Source: JBIQLO01 sp044464175
GTDB lineage: Bacteria; Planctomycetota; Phycisphaerae; Tepidisphaerales; Tepidisphaeraceae
Assembly (NCBI GenBank): GCA_044464175.1
Contig: JBIQLO010000111.1
Coordinates: forward strand, 1-12,825
DNA length: 12,825 nucleotides
Reading direction: 5' to 3'
Shown here piece after piece: positions 1-5,236 of the stretch (the stretch's first letter is position 1; each line of letters opens with the position of its first letter). The notes under the pieces are model-generated. The model was not told the origin of the DNA. It made no database searches and worked only from the letters and a program-made list of their open reading frames with translations. Made by a program: the position numbers and the translations under genes.

Positions 1-123
1 CAAACCGCGCAGCGCAAAAAATCAAAAAAACTTCGTGAAAAAAAGAATTATCGCCCCTCCCGCTATCAAAAACCGCGACTTGCAAAATTGCGCTGCGCCT
101 TTCGTCGCCAAACCGCGCAGCGC
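1..123. repeat. 15-bp direct repeat (1-15 and 109-123)
   Basis: The 15-mer CAAACCGCGCAGCGC occurs identically at 1-15 and 109-123. An inverted copy of its core lies at 88-98 (TTGCGCTGCGC, complementary to 6-16). The left copy touches the window edge, so the true repeat may be longer or have more copies upstream. Function unknown. Confidence 0.6.
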
Positions 124-259
124 CCCCGTAAAGGTAGAGGAGCTAATAAGAGGAGCCAAACCAATGACCCGCGTCCGCCGTCCGCCCATCCTAATCCCCC
201 TATGCCCGCCCCAAGGTCACCCCTGCGCCCAAACCCCACCCCAGCCAAACCACCCCTCC

Positions 260-287
260 GTCTTCTGTCTCCTGTCTTCTGTCTCCT
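260..287. repeat. 14-bp tandem duplication
   Basis: GTCTTCTGTCTCCT is present twice head to tail (260-273 and 274-287). It is a low-complexity pyrimidine tract in the G-poor intergenic region, probably a slippage product. Confidence 0.75.
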
Positions 288-290
288 CCC

Positions 291-407
291 CGACATTTTG
301 TCATCCAAACCCAAACGAACCAAACCCAATCCCCCTCTGGCACGCTCCAAACGCCGTTTTTCACCCCAATCCCACCACGACATTTTACGAAACGAACCAA
401 ACCCAAT
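291..407. repeat. Degenerate direct repeat (291-330 / 378-407)
   Basis: Each copy begins with CGACATTTT (291-299 and 378-386) and ends with an identical 18-mer, AAACGAACCAAACCCAAT (313-330 and 390-407). The linker between the two blocks is 13 nt in the first copy and 3 nt in the second. The 18-bp exact match is too long for chance in 120 bp. This looks like two members of a dispersed degenerate repeat family; other copies would be expected elsewhere in the genome. Confidence 0.65.
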
Positions 408-452
408 GCCCCGAATCCCAAATCCGAAACACGATCTCCCCCACATATTCCG

Positions 453-481
453 TTGACCGAAACCGCCCCCGCTTCTAAAGT
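453..481 (+). promoter_or_regulatory. Predicted sigma70 promoter for the 526-1536 gene
   Basis: TTGACC at 453-458 (5 of 6 to the -35 consensus) and TAAAGT at 476-481 (4 of 6 to -10) are separated by exactly 17 nt. Transcription would start near 488, giving a leader of about 38 nt that contains the strong Shine-Dalgarno sequence at 514-520. It is the best promoter-like pair upstream of the first gene. Confidence 0.45.
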
Positions 482-525
482 AATACAGAGACGAACTCAA
501 CATTTCTTCCTTCAAGGAGGCTGTC

Positions 526-1536
526 ATGGAATCGGCCCCGGCTCAACCAACCCCCCGTCCACGATCCGCCCGATCCTCCATGTGGGCCTACCCCCTGGCG
601 CTGCTCATCGCCTTGCTGCTGCTGGCCTTGGGAATCGTCCTGACCGTCCTTCGGATGGAATGGGCGGTGTTGGCCGTCGCCATCGCCTCGATCATCGCCG
701 TCCTCCTTCTGTGGCCGCTGGCCGCCATGCTGCGCCGCCGCGACCAACGCGACCAGGAACGCCACCAGGCGCTGCTCAACGTGATTGAGGATCGCCTGCG
801 CCAGCAGACGATTGCCCTGGAGATGATCGCCGAGCAGCAGTTGCTCAGCGACCGCGCCAAGGCCATCGCCTTCCGCGAAAAGGACCGCGAGGCCCTTCGC
901 CGCGCGGTCGAGGAGGAGATCGGACGCGAGGACTGGGAAGCCGCCATGCTCCTGGCCGGCGAAATTGAGTCCCAGTTCGGCAACCGCCAGGAGGCCGAAC
1001 ACTTCCGCCAGCAGATCGTGCAGGGCCGGCGGCGCATCGTCCGCGCCCAGGTCGATCAGGCGATGCAGGAGGTGGATCGCCACATCCGCGCCGAACACTG
1101 GGGCCAGGCCGCCCACGAGGCCGACCGCATCGCCGCCCAGTATCCCGAGGATGAGGAGGCCCGCCGTCTGCCGCAGGAAGTGCGGGCCCGCCGCGACAAG
1201 CACAAAAAGCAACTGCTGGAGAGCTGGCGCGAGGCCGTCGCCCGCAAGGACACCGACGGCGGCATCGAAATTCTCAAGCAGTTGGATGCCTATCTCTCCC
1301 CCGCCGAGGCCGAGAAGCTCCAGGACACTGCGCGCGGGCTCTTCAAGGACAAGCTCGAAAGCCTGCGCGTGGAGTTCACCGCCGCCGTCCAGTCCGACCA
1401 CTGGCACAAGGCCTTGGACCTGGCCGAAACCATCATCAGCGACTTCCCCAACACCCGCATCGCCCACGAGGTCGGGCCAAAGCTCGAGGCCCTGCGCCAG
1501 CGGGCCGCCCAGGAGCCGGAAACCGCCGGTGCCTGA
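526..1536 (+). CDS. Membrane-anchored protein with TPR-like helical repeats
   Basis: 336 aa, function unknown. The start is fixed by AAGGAGG at 514-520, 5 nt before the ATG. Residues about 20-42 and 46-69 are two hydrophobic helices with a very short turn, so both the proline-rich N-terminus and the long C-terminal part should lie on the same, probably cytoplasmic, side; the RRRDQR cluster just after helix 2 supports this. The rest is all charged helix. Four repeats of about 45-50 residues can be aligned by their cores REDWEAAMLLAGEIESQF (113-131), AEHWGQAAHEADRIAAQY (189-206), RKDTDGGIEILKQLDAYL (240-257) and SDHWHKALDLAETIISDF (290-307). Each has an aromatic or Asp, small residues, then an amphipathic helix, as in TPR-type solenoids. 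This suggests a protein-binding scaffold tethered to the inner membrane. It heads a run of three membrane-protein genes. Confidence 0.85.
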   Translation: MESAPAQPTPRPRSARSSMWAYPLALLIALLLLALGIVLTVLRMEWAVLAVAIASIIAVLLLWPLAAMLRRRDQRDQERHQALLNVIEDRLRQQTIALEMIAEQQLLSDRAKAIAFREKDREALRRAVEEEIGREDWEAAMLLAGEIESQFGNRQEAEHFRQQIVQGRRRIVRAQVDQAMQEVDRHIRAEHWGQAAHEADRIAAQYPEDEEARRLPQEVRARRDKHKKQLLESWREAVARKDTDGGIEILKQLDAYLSPAEAEKLQDTARGLFKDKLESLRVEFTAAVQSDHWHKALDLAETIISDFPNTRIAHEVGPKLEALRQRAAQEPETAGA

Positions 1537-1664
1537 AGCGCCCATCCTGGAATGAGGAGGTTGACTGGCCCTTTCTCCAAAATCCAAACGACGCCGCGTT
1601 TCACGCCGGTCGTTTCCTGCATTCTCTCGCATGTGGGGCGCTTTCCCGCTAAGATCGAAACCCT

Positions 1665-2132
1665 ATGCCGCATGATTCGCCTCAGCGCCTCTCTGGACCC
1701 CTGGCCGCGGTGGCCGGATGGCTCCTGCCCGGGGCCGGCTACTGGCTCCTGGGCCAACGCGCCCGTGCCCTCACCGTCGGCACGACCATCATCGGTCTGT
1801 TTCTGCTGGGCGTGCTCATTGCCGGCATCCGCGTCGTCGATGCCCCCGATCTGGCCGGCGGAACCCCCACCGCCCAGCGCCAGACAGTGGTCCAGCGGGT
1901 CCTGGACAAGCCCTGGTTCATCGGGCAGGTCCTCACCGGCCCCCTGGGAATCGCCTCGGCCTGGTGCGCCTCCCGCGCCGCGGCCAACCCGGCGACCGCC
2001 TCCATCAAATCCCACGCCCGGATCGCCGAAATCGGAACCCTCTATACCTCCGTCGCCGGAATGCTCAACCTGATGGTGATCCTCGACGTCGCCGTCCGGG
2101 CCTTCCCCGCCCGTGAGGAGGCCGCCCCATGA
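1665..2132 (+). CDS. Multi-helix membrane protein, DUF6677-like
   Basis: 155 aa. Hydrophobic segments lie at about 10-30 (GWLLPGAGYWLLGQ, the kind of N-terminal motif seen in small TM2-like membrane proteins), 37-57, 83-101 and 119-146. The pattern of an LPG-GYWLLG helix followed by a W-FIGQ-L-GP segment and a GTLYTSVAGMLNLMVILD helix resembles, from memory, the planctomycete family DUF6677, whose role is unknown. The ATG at 1665 is the first possible start after an in-frame TAA at 1650-1652. There is no clear Shine-Dalgarno sequence; TAAGAT at 1650-1655 could be a -10 box for a near-leaderless transcript, but no -35 is convincing. Its stop overlaps the next start by four bases (ATGA, 2129-2132), so the two are translationally coupled. 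Confidence 0.8.
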   Translation: MPHDSPQRLSGPLAAVAGWLLPGAGYWLLGQRARALTVGTTIIGLFLLGVLIAGIRVVDAPDLAGGTPTAQRQTVVQRVLDKPWFIGQVLTGPLGIASAWCASRAAANPATASIKSHARIAEIGTLYTSVAGMLNLMVILDVAVRAFPAREEAAP

Positions 2133-2371
2133 TCGCTCGCGTCGCCCTGGCCTATATTCCCTTCCTCTACCCGCTGCCGGGCGCCTGGCATTGGTGGTGG
2201 GTGCTGCTGCTGCCGCTCTGCGCGGCCCTGGCCATTGTGTACAAGTCCATCAAGTGCCACGCCATGCGTCAGGTGCCCATCGAGGCCGCCATCATCCTCT
2301 TCTGGATCATCGGCGGCCTCGTCGCCTCGGCGGCCCTGCTGGCGGCGGTGGTCCAGGCGGCCGGCCGATAG
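2129..2371 (+). CDS. Small two-helix membrane protein
   Basis: 80 aa, not recognised beyond being a small membrane protein. Hydrophobic helices span about 5-40 (with a Pro-Leu-Pro-Gly break at 15-18 and a WHWWW patch at 20-24) and about 53-76. They are separated by a basic loop (YKSIKCHAMRQVP) that should face the cytoplasm. The ATG overlaps the TGA of the upstream gene (ATGA at 2129-2132), and GAGGAGG at 2115-2121 supplies the ribosome-binding site from inside that gene, so equimolar coupled expression is likely. A partner role for the 155-aa protein is inferred from the overlap alone. No terminator is visible after its stop. Confidence 0.75.
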   Translation: MIARVALAYIPFLYPLPGAWHWWWVLLLPLCAALAIVYKSIKCHAMRQVPIEAAIILFWIIGGLVASAALLAAVVQAAGR

Positions 2372-2735
2372 CCGCCGGGTGTTGTCCCCTCTCAATCCCG
2401 AACCTCTTCTCCCCTTTAGCCTGTTTCCTCGATAAGGCTGTCGAAACCACCCCCGCTGCGCCGTTGCAGTCGGCATAACCCCTCCGCGCGTCACCGCTTT
2501 CCCTCCCTGTGATCCAACTGGATTGAAATGCCCTGATTTTCACTGGACCGCCCGACCGCGCTTCGCAATCGGGGATATGTTCCATGCACTTCCAATGATC
2601 GCCCTGATCCGGCGGGCGCCGTTCAATCAGGGCCGAGAGTTTCCGCCTCGACGGAGTGCTGAGGCGGAGCCGGAAGCCGGCGAACGTCTTCGCCGCTTCC
2701 CCGGCCGAAGTAAAGCATCCAAAGGAGAAGAAACG
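2372..2735. other. Intergenic region with structured leader of the first VPLPA-CTERM gene
   Basis: 364 bp without a gene. The first half (2372-2590) is featureless apart from an isolated TTGAAA at 2523-2528 that has no good -10 partner. The second half carries three consecutive perfect or near-perfect hairpins (2601-2700) and then the ribosome-binding site AAAGGAG at 2721-2727. The open frame of the next gene extends back to 2523, but that extension encodes no plausible protein and would bury the signal peptide. Confidence 0.65.
2601..2700 (+). promoter_or_regulatory. Three tandem hairpins in the 5' leader
   Basis: Hairpin A pairs GCCCTGAT (2601-2608) with ATCAGGGC (2626-2633) and has an inner CGGC/GCCG stem. 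Hairpin B pairs TCCGCCTC (2642-2649) with GAGGCGGA (2661-2668). Hairpin C pairs GGAAGC (2672-2677) with GCTTCC (2695-2700), then, after one bulged C, GGCGAA (2679-2684) with TTCGCC (2689-2694) around a CGTC loop. None is followed by a T-run, so they are not terminators. They end 20 nt before the Shine-Dalgarno sequence. I do not recognise a known riboswitch family. They may stabilise the mRNA or control its translation. Confidence 0.5.
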
Positions 2736-3383
2736 ATGAAGAAAGTTCTGGCGATGGCGGCGATGGTCGCGGGTCTGGGTGTGTCGGCGGTTTCGGCCAA
2801 TGCCTCGACATTTGATTTCCTCAACTGTCCCACCGATCGATCCTGCGATTCAATCAGCTTCACCAACTGTGAAACCACTGTGACGGCCACCACCGATTGC
2901 CGGTCGGATGTGACCTGGGACTGGTGCAACGGCCTGGGCGTGACCACCGGCCGGTGCGACAGCAATCAGATCGAACACAACGAGACCCTCTGGTTGACGT
3001 TCGACTGCCCCGTGAGCATCAAGTCGATCACCTTCGGGAACGTCCTCAATCAGCAGATCTTCTGCTGGACCCTCAACAGCGACGGCTACAAGTTGCTCGA
3101 CGGCAACGGCTGCACCCTTGAATCGGGCCAGATCCCCAATGGCAACTGGTGCGACACCGGCATCGGGAGCGTCTGCTTCGACTGCCTGGGCCCGGTCACG
3201 CGCATCGGCCTCAAAGGGCTGGAATGCGATGACGGCTTCAACGTCCGCAGCCTCCAGACCTGCGAGCCCTGCCAGCCGTGCGCCGTTCCTCTTCCCGCCG
3301 CCGCCTGGAGCGGCCTGGGCATGCTCGGCCTCCTGGGCGCCGGCGCCCTGCGGAAGAAAGCTCGTTCCCTGCTCACCGCCTAA
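2736..3383 (+). CDS. Cysteine-rich VPLPA-CTERM sorting-domain protein
   Basis: 215 aa, exported and probably surface-sorted. The start at 2736 is chosen because AAAGGAG (2721-2727) sits 8 nt upstream and because it opens a signal peptide (MKK, hydrophobic 4-20, likely cleavage after ANA at 21-23). The C-terminus has VPLPA at 184-188, a hydrophobic helix (about 190-204) and the basic cluster RKKAR, the tripartite PEP-CTERM/VPLPA-CTERM signal recognised by exosortase. The mature domain contains GLGV (66-69) and TLWLTFDCPVSIKSITFG (84-101), which match the downstream paralogue. It differs from that paralogue in having 16 cysteines (31, 37, 45, 55, 64, 74, 91, 110, 126, 139, 147, 150, 164, 176, 179, 182), including CEPCQPC just before the sorting signal. 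The even number suggests up to eight disulfides. Ligand or structural role unknown. No exosortase gene lies in the window. Confidence 0.88.
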   Translation: MKKVLAMAAMVAGLGVSAVSANASTFDFLNCPTDRSCDSISFTNCETTVTATTDCRSDVTWDWCNGLGVTTGRCDSNQIEHNETLWLTFDCPVSIKSITFGNVLNQQIFCWTLNSDGYKLLDGNGCTLESGQIPNGNWCDTGIGSVCFDCLGPVTRIGLKGLECDDGFNVRSLQTCEPCQPCAVPLPAAAWSGLGMLGLLGAGALRKKARSLLTA

Positions 3384-3418
3384 GAACACCGTCAGCCCTA
3401 ACGAGTGTTCTTCTCTCT

Positions 3419-3457
3419 GGCCGCTGTCTCCTGATGGAGATGGCGGCCTTTTTCTTT
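3419..3457 (+). terminator. Rho-independent terminator after first VPLPA-CTERM gene
   Basis: GGCCGC (3419-3424) pairs with GCGGCC (3443-3448), and TCTCC (3427-3431) with GGAGA (3436-3440). A symmetrical TG/TG internal loop separates them and the loop is TGAT. TTTTTCTTT follows at 3449-3457. In this copy only, a further upstream stem can form between AAGAACAC (3382-3389, starting inside the stop codon) and GTGTTCTT (3405-3412). Confidence 0.85.
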
Positions 3458-3634
3458 CCGGCGGGGCGCTGGAATAATGGGAATAACCGGCATGCCCTTC
3501 CCGGTGTGCGGTGGCCCGGAAAAATTTTCTGCCGAATGAAGAAATCCCCTCCGCCCGAGGGCCCGAGGTCGGGGTATTGTCCCCCAGGGCCAGGCGGTCG
3601 GAGCGATAAGCAGGCGCGTGCCTGTACGCGAGGA

Positions 3635-3726
3635 CCGGCCGCACCATGTCGGAAGGGTGCCGACATGGGCCGGATCACGCTGATGTGTTCATCACGTTCC
3701 GGATCGTGGGCCGCTCACCCGGAACG
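3635..3726 (+). promoter_or_regulatory. Leader hairpins reaching the ribosome-binding site
   Basis: Hairpin 1 pairs CCATGTCGG (3644-3652) with CCGACATGG (3660-3668), extended below a bulge by CCGGC (3635-3639) with GCCGG (3669-3673). A small TGATG/CATCA stem-loop follows (3681-3694). Hairpin 3 pairs CGTTCCGG (3695-3702) with CCGGAACG (3719-3726) and has an inner GTGGG/CTCAC stem (3706-3710 with 3714-3718, one G-T pair). Its last paired base, G3726, is the first G of the GGAG ribosome-binding site, so hairpin 3 could restrict ribosome access. No known riboswitch consensus was recognised. Confidence 0.5.
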
Positions 3727-3736
3727 GAGTGGAATG

Positions 3737-4477
3737 ATGAAAAGAGCAGCGGTTCTGGCTACGCTGGCAGCGGGCTTGGCGGTCTCGGCGGCTTCAGCGC
3801 GGGCCGGGTCGGTCGATTTCTCCAATGGTCCCGATGCCGAAGCGCCTTCCTATTTGTTTACGGACACCGACGGCATCAATATCACGGCGACCGCGACGTC
3901 CAGTAATACGGCCCAGAGCCCGGAGGTGTACTGGGGCGCGAACGTCACTTTCGATCCGGTTCCCTTTATTGTGAGTGTCGGCGGCCTTGGTGTGGATAGC
4001 AAAACGAACCCGGTCTCCTCCCTGGTGCCGCAGTTCGACGTTAACCCGCAGGAGATCAACAACTACGCGTTCTCCGATACGCTCTGGCTCACTTTTGACG
4101 CGCCCGTGGATCTGCAGTCGATCACCTTCGGCCGGGTCAATTCCGACATTCCCTTCCCCATTGATCTTTCCCAGATTGGTCTACCCACGCAGGAGTCCTA
4201 CAGAATTGTTGACCTCAACGGCGATGAACTGGCCTCGGGAGACATCACGGGCACTCTATTGTTCCCGATTGCCACCGCAAACTTCACCGGCCTGAACGCT
4301 CTGACCACGTTCGGCATCCAGGCCGGTCCCAATTCCAGCTTCACGGTTCTTGGCCTGACGACCACGTCCGCCACGGCTGTGCCCCTGCCGGCCGCCGCCT
4401 GGAGCGGGCTGGGCATGCTCGGCCTGCTGGGCGCCGGTGCCCTGCGGAAAAAAGCGCGGGCTCTGCTGGTCGCTTGA
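3737..4477 (+). CDS. Cysteine-free VPLPA-CTERM sorting-domain protein
   Basis: 246 aa, exported and probably surface-sorted. Two ATGs are adjacent (3734 and 3737). The second is preferred because GGAG at 3726-3729 is then 7 nt away and the N-terminus matches the paralogue's (MKR versus MKK). Signal peptide: hydrophobic 4-20, cleavage after ARA (21-23). Sorting signal: VPLPA at 215-219, hydrophobic helix, RKKAR. The mature domain shares GGLGV (82-86), DTLWLTFDAPVDLQSITFG (114-132) and a YRIVDLNGDELASGDI segment (155-170) with the upstream paralogue, so the two arose by duplication. Unlike that protein it contains no cysteine at all and is longer, with insertions near 60-80 and 90-110. It is followed by the same terminator element. 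Role unknown; cell-surface or extracellular-matrix attachment is the usual fate of this class. Confidence 0.88.
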   Translation: MKRAAVLATLAAGLAVSAASARAGSVDFSNGPDAEAPSYLFTDTDGINITATATSSNTAQSPEVYWGANVTFDPVPFIVSVGGLGVDSKTNPVSSLVPQFDVNPQEINNYAFSDTLWLTFDAPVDLQSITFGRVNSDIPFPIDLSQIGLPTQESYRIVDLNGDELASGDITGTLLFPIATANFTGLNALTTFGIQAGPNSSFTVLGLTTTSATAVPLPAAAWSGLGMLGLLGAGALRKKARALLVA

Positions 4478-4510
4478 GACCGCCCTGACGCGACGAGTGT
4501 TCTTCTCTCT

Positions 4511-4547
4511 GGCCGCTGTCTCCTGACGGAGATGGCGGCCTTTTTTT
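4511..4547 (+). terminator. Rho-independent terminator after second VPLPA-CTERM gene
   Basis: This is the same hairpin as at 3419-3448. GGCCGC (4511-4516) pairs with GCGGCC (4535-4540), and TCTCC (4519-4523) with GGAGA (4528-4532), here with loop TGAC. Seven T follow (4541-4547). The T-tract overlaps the stop codon of the convergent minus-strand gene (4546-4548). There is no A-run on the other side, so it should not terminate the minus-strand transcript. Confidence 0.87.
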
Positions 4548-5106
4548 ACGACCGCCTGGCGGTGAAAAGGGGCTGGTCCGCCGGGGCCTTGTCGCCGCCG
4601 GCCGACAACTCAAAGTGCGTGAAGGAATCGCCGGTGGGAATCTGGAACGGAATCGCCGTCACCCCCTTGGCGGCCGTGAAGGTGGCCAGTTCCGTCGGGG
4701 TCTCTCCATCCCCCGCGCTAAGGCGATACGCCTGCCCCTTGGGCAGCGGCCATAAATCCTGGCACAGGAGCATCCCCCGCCCGCTGGAAGCATTCCAGAC
4801 CAGGACGGCCGAGGCGGTCCCGGCGGAGTCGGCGGGGCGAAAGTGGATGATCTGTGAATGAGCATCCACCAACAGGGTCGTCAGCTCACTCTGGCGCGAC
4901 TGTACCTGCGTCAAATTGGTTTTGGTCACGTCCAGCGAGTGGGCCACGCGGGTGGCCGCCTGCTCGCCCCCCCAACCCCATCCCAGTGCAAGCCCCAGCA
5001 GGAGGCAGATCAGCACGACCACCGTCGGCGAGACGCCCAGCCTCGGCGGGCAGGCGATGCGGCGGGGGGGCGGGGGCGAATTGGGAGAAAGGGGATATTG
5101 TTGCAT
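4546..5106 (-). CDS. Single-pass membrane protein with RskA-like extracytoplasmic domain
   Basis: 186 aa. The start at 5106 is chosen because AGAAGG lies about 7 nt upstream on the minus strand; an upstream ATG at 5187 would add 27 residues without a ribosome-binding site. Order: proline-rich cytoplasmic tail (1-24), membrane helix (about 25-46), predicted coiled coil (about 47-84), then a beta-rich domain (about 88-184). That domain carries SAVLVWNASSGRGMLLCQDL, WPLPKGQAYRLS and a terminal FTHFELSAGG, which resembles the C-terminal domain of RskA-type anti-sigma factors (LP-GK-YQLW motif, here with RLS in place of LW). The zinc-type anti-sigma domain (HxxxCxxC) is missing and no sigma factor is nearby, so calling it an anti-sigma factor would overreach. 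It may be a degenerate regulator or a sensor using the same fold. It is a lone gene convergent with the VPLPA-CTERM pair and divergent from carA. Confidence 0.75.
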   Translation of the reverse strand: MQQYPLSPNSPPPPRRIACPPRLGVSPTVVVLICLLLGLALGWGWGGEQAATRVAHSLDVTKTNLTQVQSRQSELTTLLVDAHSQIIHFRPADSAGTASAVLVWNASSGRGMLLCQDLWPLPKGQAYRLSAGDGETPTELATFTAAKGVTAIPFQIPTGDSFTHFELSAGGDKAPADQPLFTARRS

Positions 5107-5219
5107 GACAAACCTTCTGATCGTGAAATTCCCGGGGTGGCTTGCCGGCTCGTCGCGCGATCGGCACGCCGCCCACCACCTCATCATAGGCCGCCCTGTT
5201 CCCGAGGGTAAGGGGCGGC

Positions 5220-5225
5220 TATAAT
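5220..5225 (+). promoter_or_regulatory. Consensus -10 box upstream of carA
   Basis: TATAAT at 5220-5225 is a perfect -10 hexamer in GC-rich DNA, only 11 nt before the carA ATG. Transcription would start near 5232, leaving about 5 nt of leader. No good -35 hexamer is seen at 16-18 nt (the best are TGTTCC/CTGTTC around 5196-5202). The lack of any Shine-Dalgarno sequence before carA fits a leaderless or near-leaderless mRNA. Confidence 0.5.
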
Positions 5226-5236
5226 CATCCTTTGAT

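Larger units (their letters stand above)
1..525. other. Non-coding, G-poor repeat-bearing intergenic region
   Basis: No convincing gene is seen. From about 160 to 475 the + strand is C- and A-rich and strikingly poor in G, unlike the coding DNA that follows. Open frames here translate to proline/asparagine/arginine-rich text with no domain, no ribosome-binding site and no hydrophobic segments. The stretch holds a 15-bp direct repeat (1-15 and 109-123), a 14-bp tandem duplication (260-287), a longer degenerate direct repeat (291-330 and 378-407), and a promoter near the 3' end. Such C/A-rich degenerate repeats occur between genes in some planctomycetes; that comparison is from memory, not a search. 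Confidence 0.7.
3384..3736. other. Intergenic region: terminator plus structured leader of the second VPLPA-CTERM gene
   Basis: 353 bp without a gene. It starts with the terminator of the first VPLPA-CTERM gene. An AT-rich palindrome, GAAAAATTTTC (3519-3529), stands out in the GC-rich background and may mark the promoter region, but no -35/-10 pair can be defended. After that come hairpins at 3635-3673, 3681-3694 and 3695-3726. The downstream reading frame stays open back to 3278, overlapping the first gene, but that extension has no ribosome-binding site and no plausible protein. Confidence 0.6.
3401..4545. repeat. 53-nt direct repeat downstream of both VPLPA-CTERM genes
   Basis: The copies at 3401-3453 and 4493-4545 agree at 52 of 53 positions; the single difference (T/C) is in the terminator loop. 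Each begins 15-17 nt after the stop codon with ACGAGTGTTC, a pyrimidine-rich segment follows, and the terminator stem ends it. The coding DNA just upstream, from the VPLPA codon to the stop, agrees at only 82 of 99 positions, mainly differing at third codon positions. The non-coding element is therefore better preserved than the adjoining gene ends. Confidence 0.85.

Noticed and set aside
136..155. Repeated AGAGGAG (136-142 and 149-155) as ribosome-binding sites for a small gene
   Set aside because: No start codon at suitable spacing opens a plausible protein; the motif is short and low in complexity.
35..527. Open frames of 122-153 codons on both strands in the first 525 bp
   Set aside because: They read through G-poor repeats, have no ribosome-binding site, no domain and no realistic amino-acid composition, and they overlap one another on opposite strands.
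2191..2198. TTGGTGGT half-site identical to half of the GntR operator
   Set aside because: It lies inside a gene (the WHWWW codons), has no facing ACCACCAA half, and is expected from the Trp codons.
2523..2735. N-terminal extension of the first VPLPA-CTERM gene (and likewise 3278-3736 for the second)
   Set aside because: The extensions would place the signal peptides internally, lack ribosome-binding sites and, for the second, run through the upstream gene's end and its terminator.
2601..2735. c-di-GMP or other known riboswitch in the VPLPA-CTERM leaders
   Set aside because: No conserved riboswitch core could be matched by eye; only unassigned hairpins are supported.
3511..3535. Possible sigma54 (-24/-12) promoter before the second VPLPA-CTERM gene, as known for some PEP-CTERM genes
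   Set aside because: The GG and GC elements around GGAAAAATTTTCTGCC are 11 nt apart instead of 10, and the flanking TGGCAC/TTGC bases do not match.
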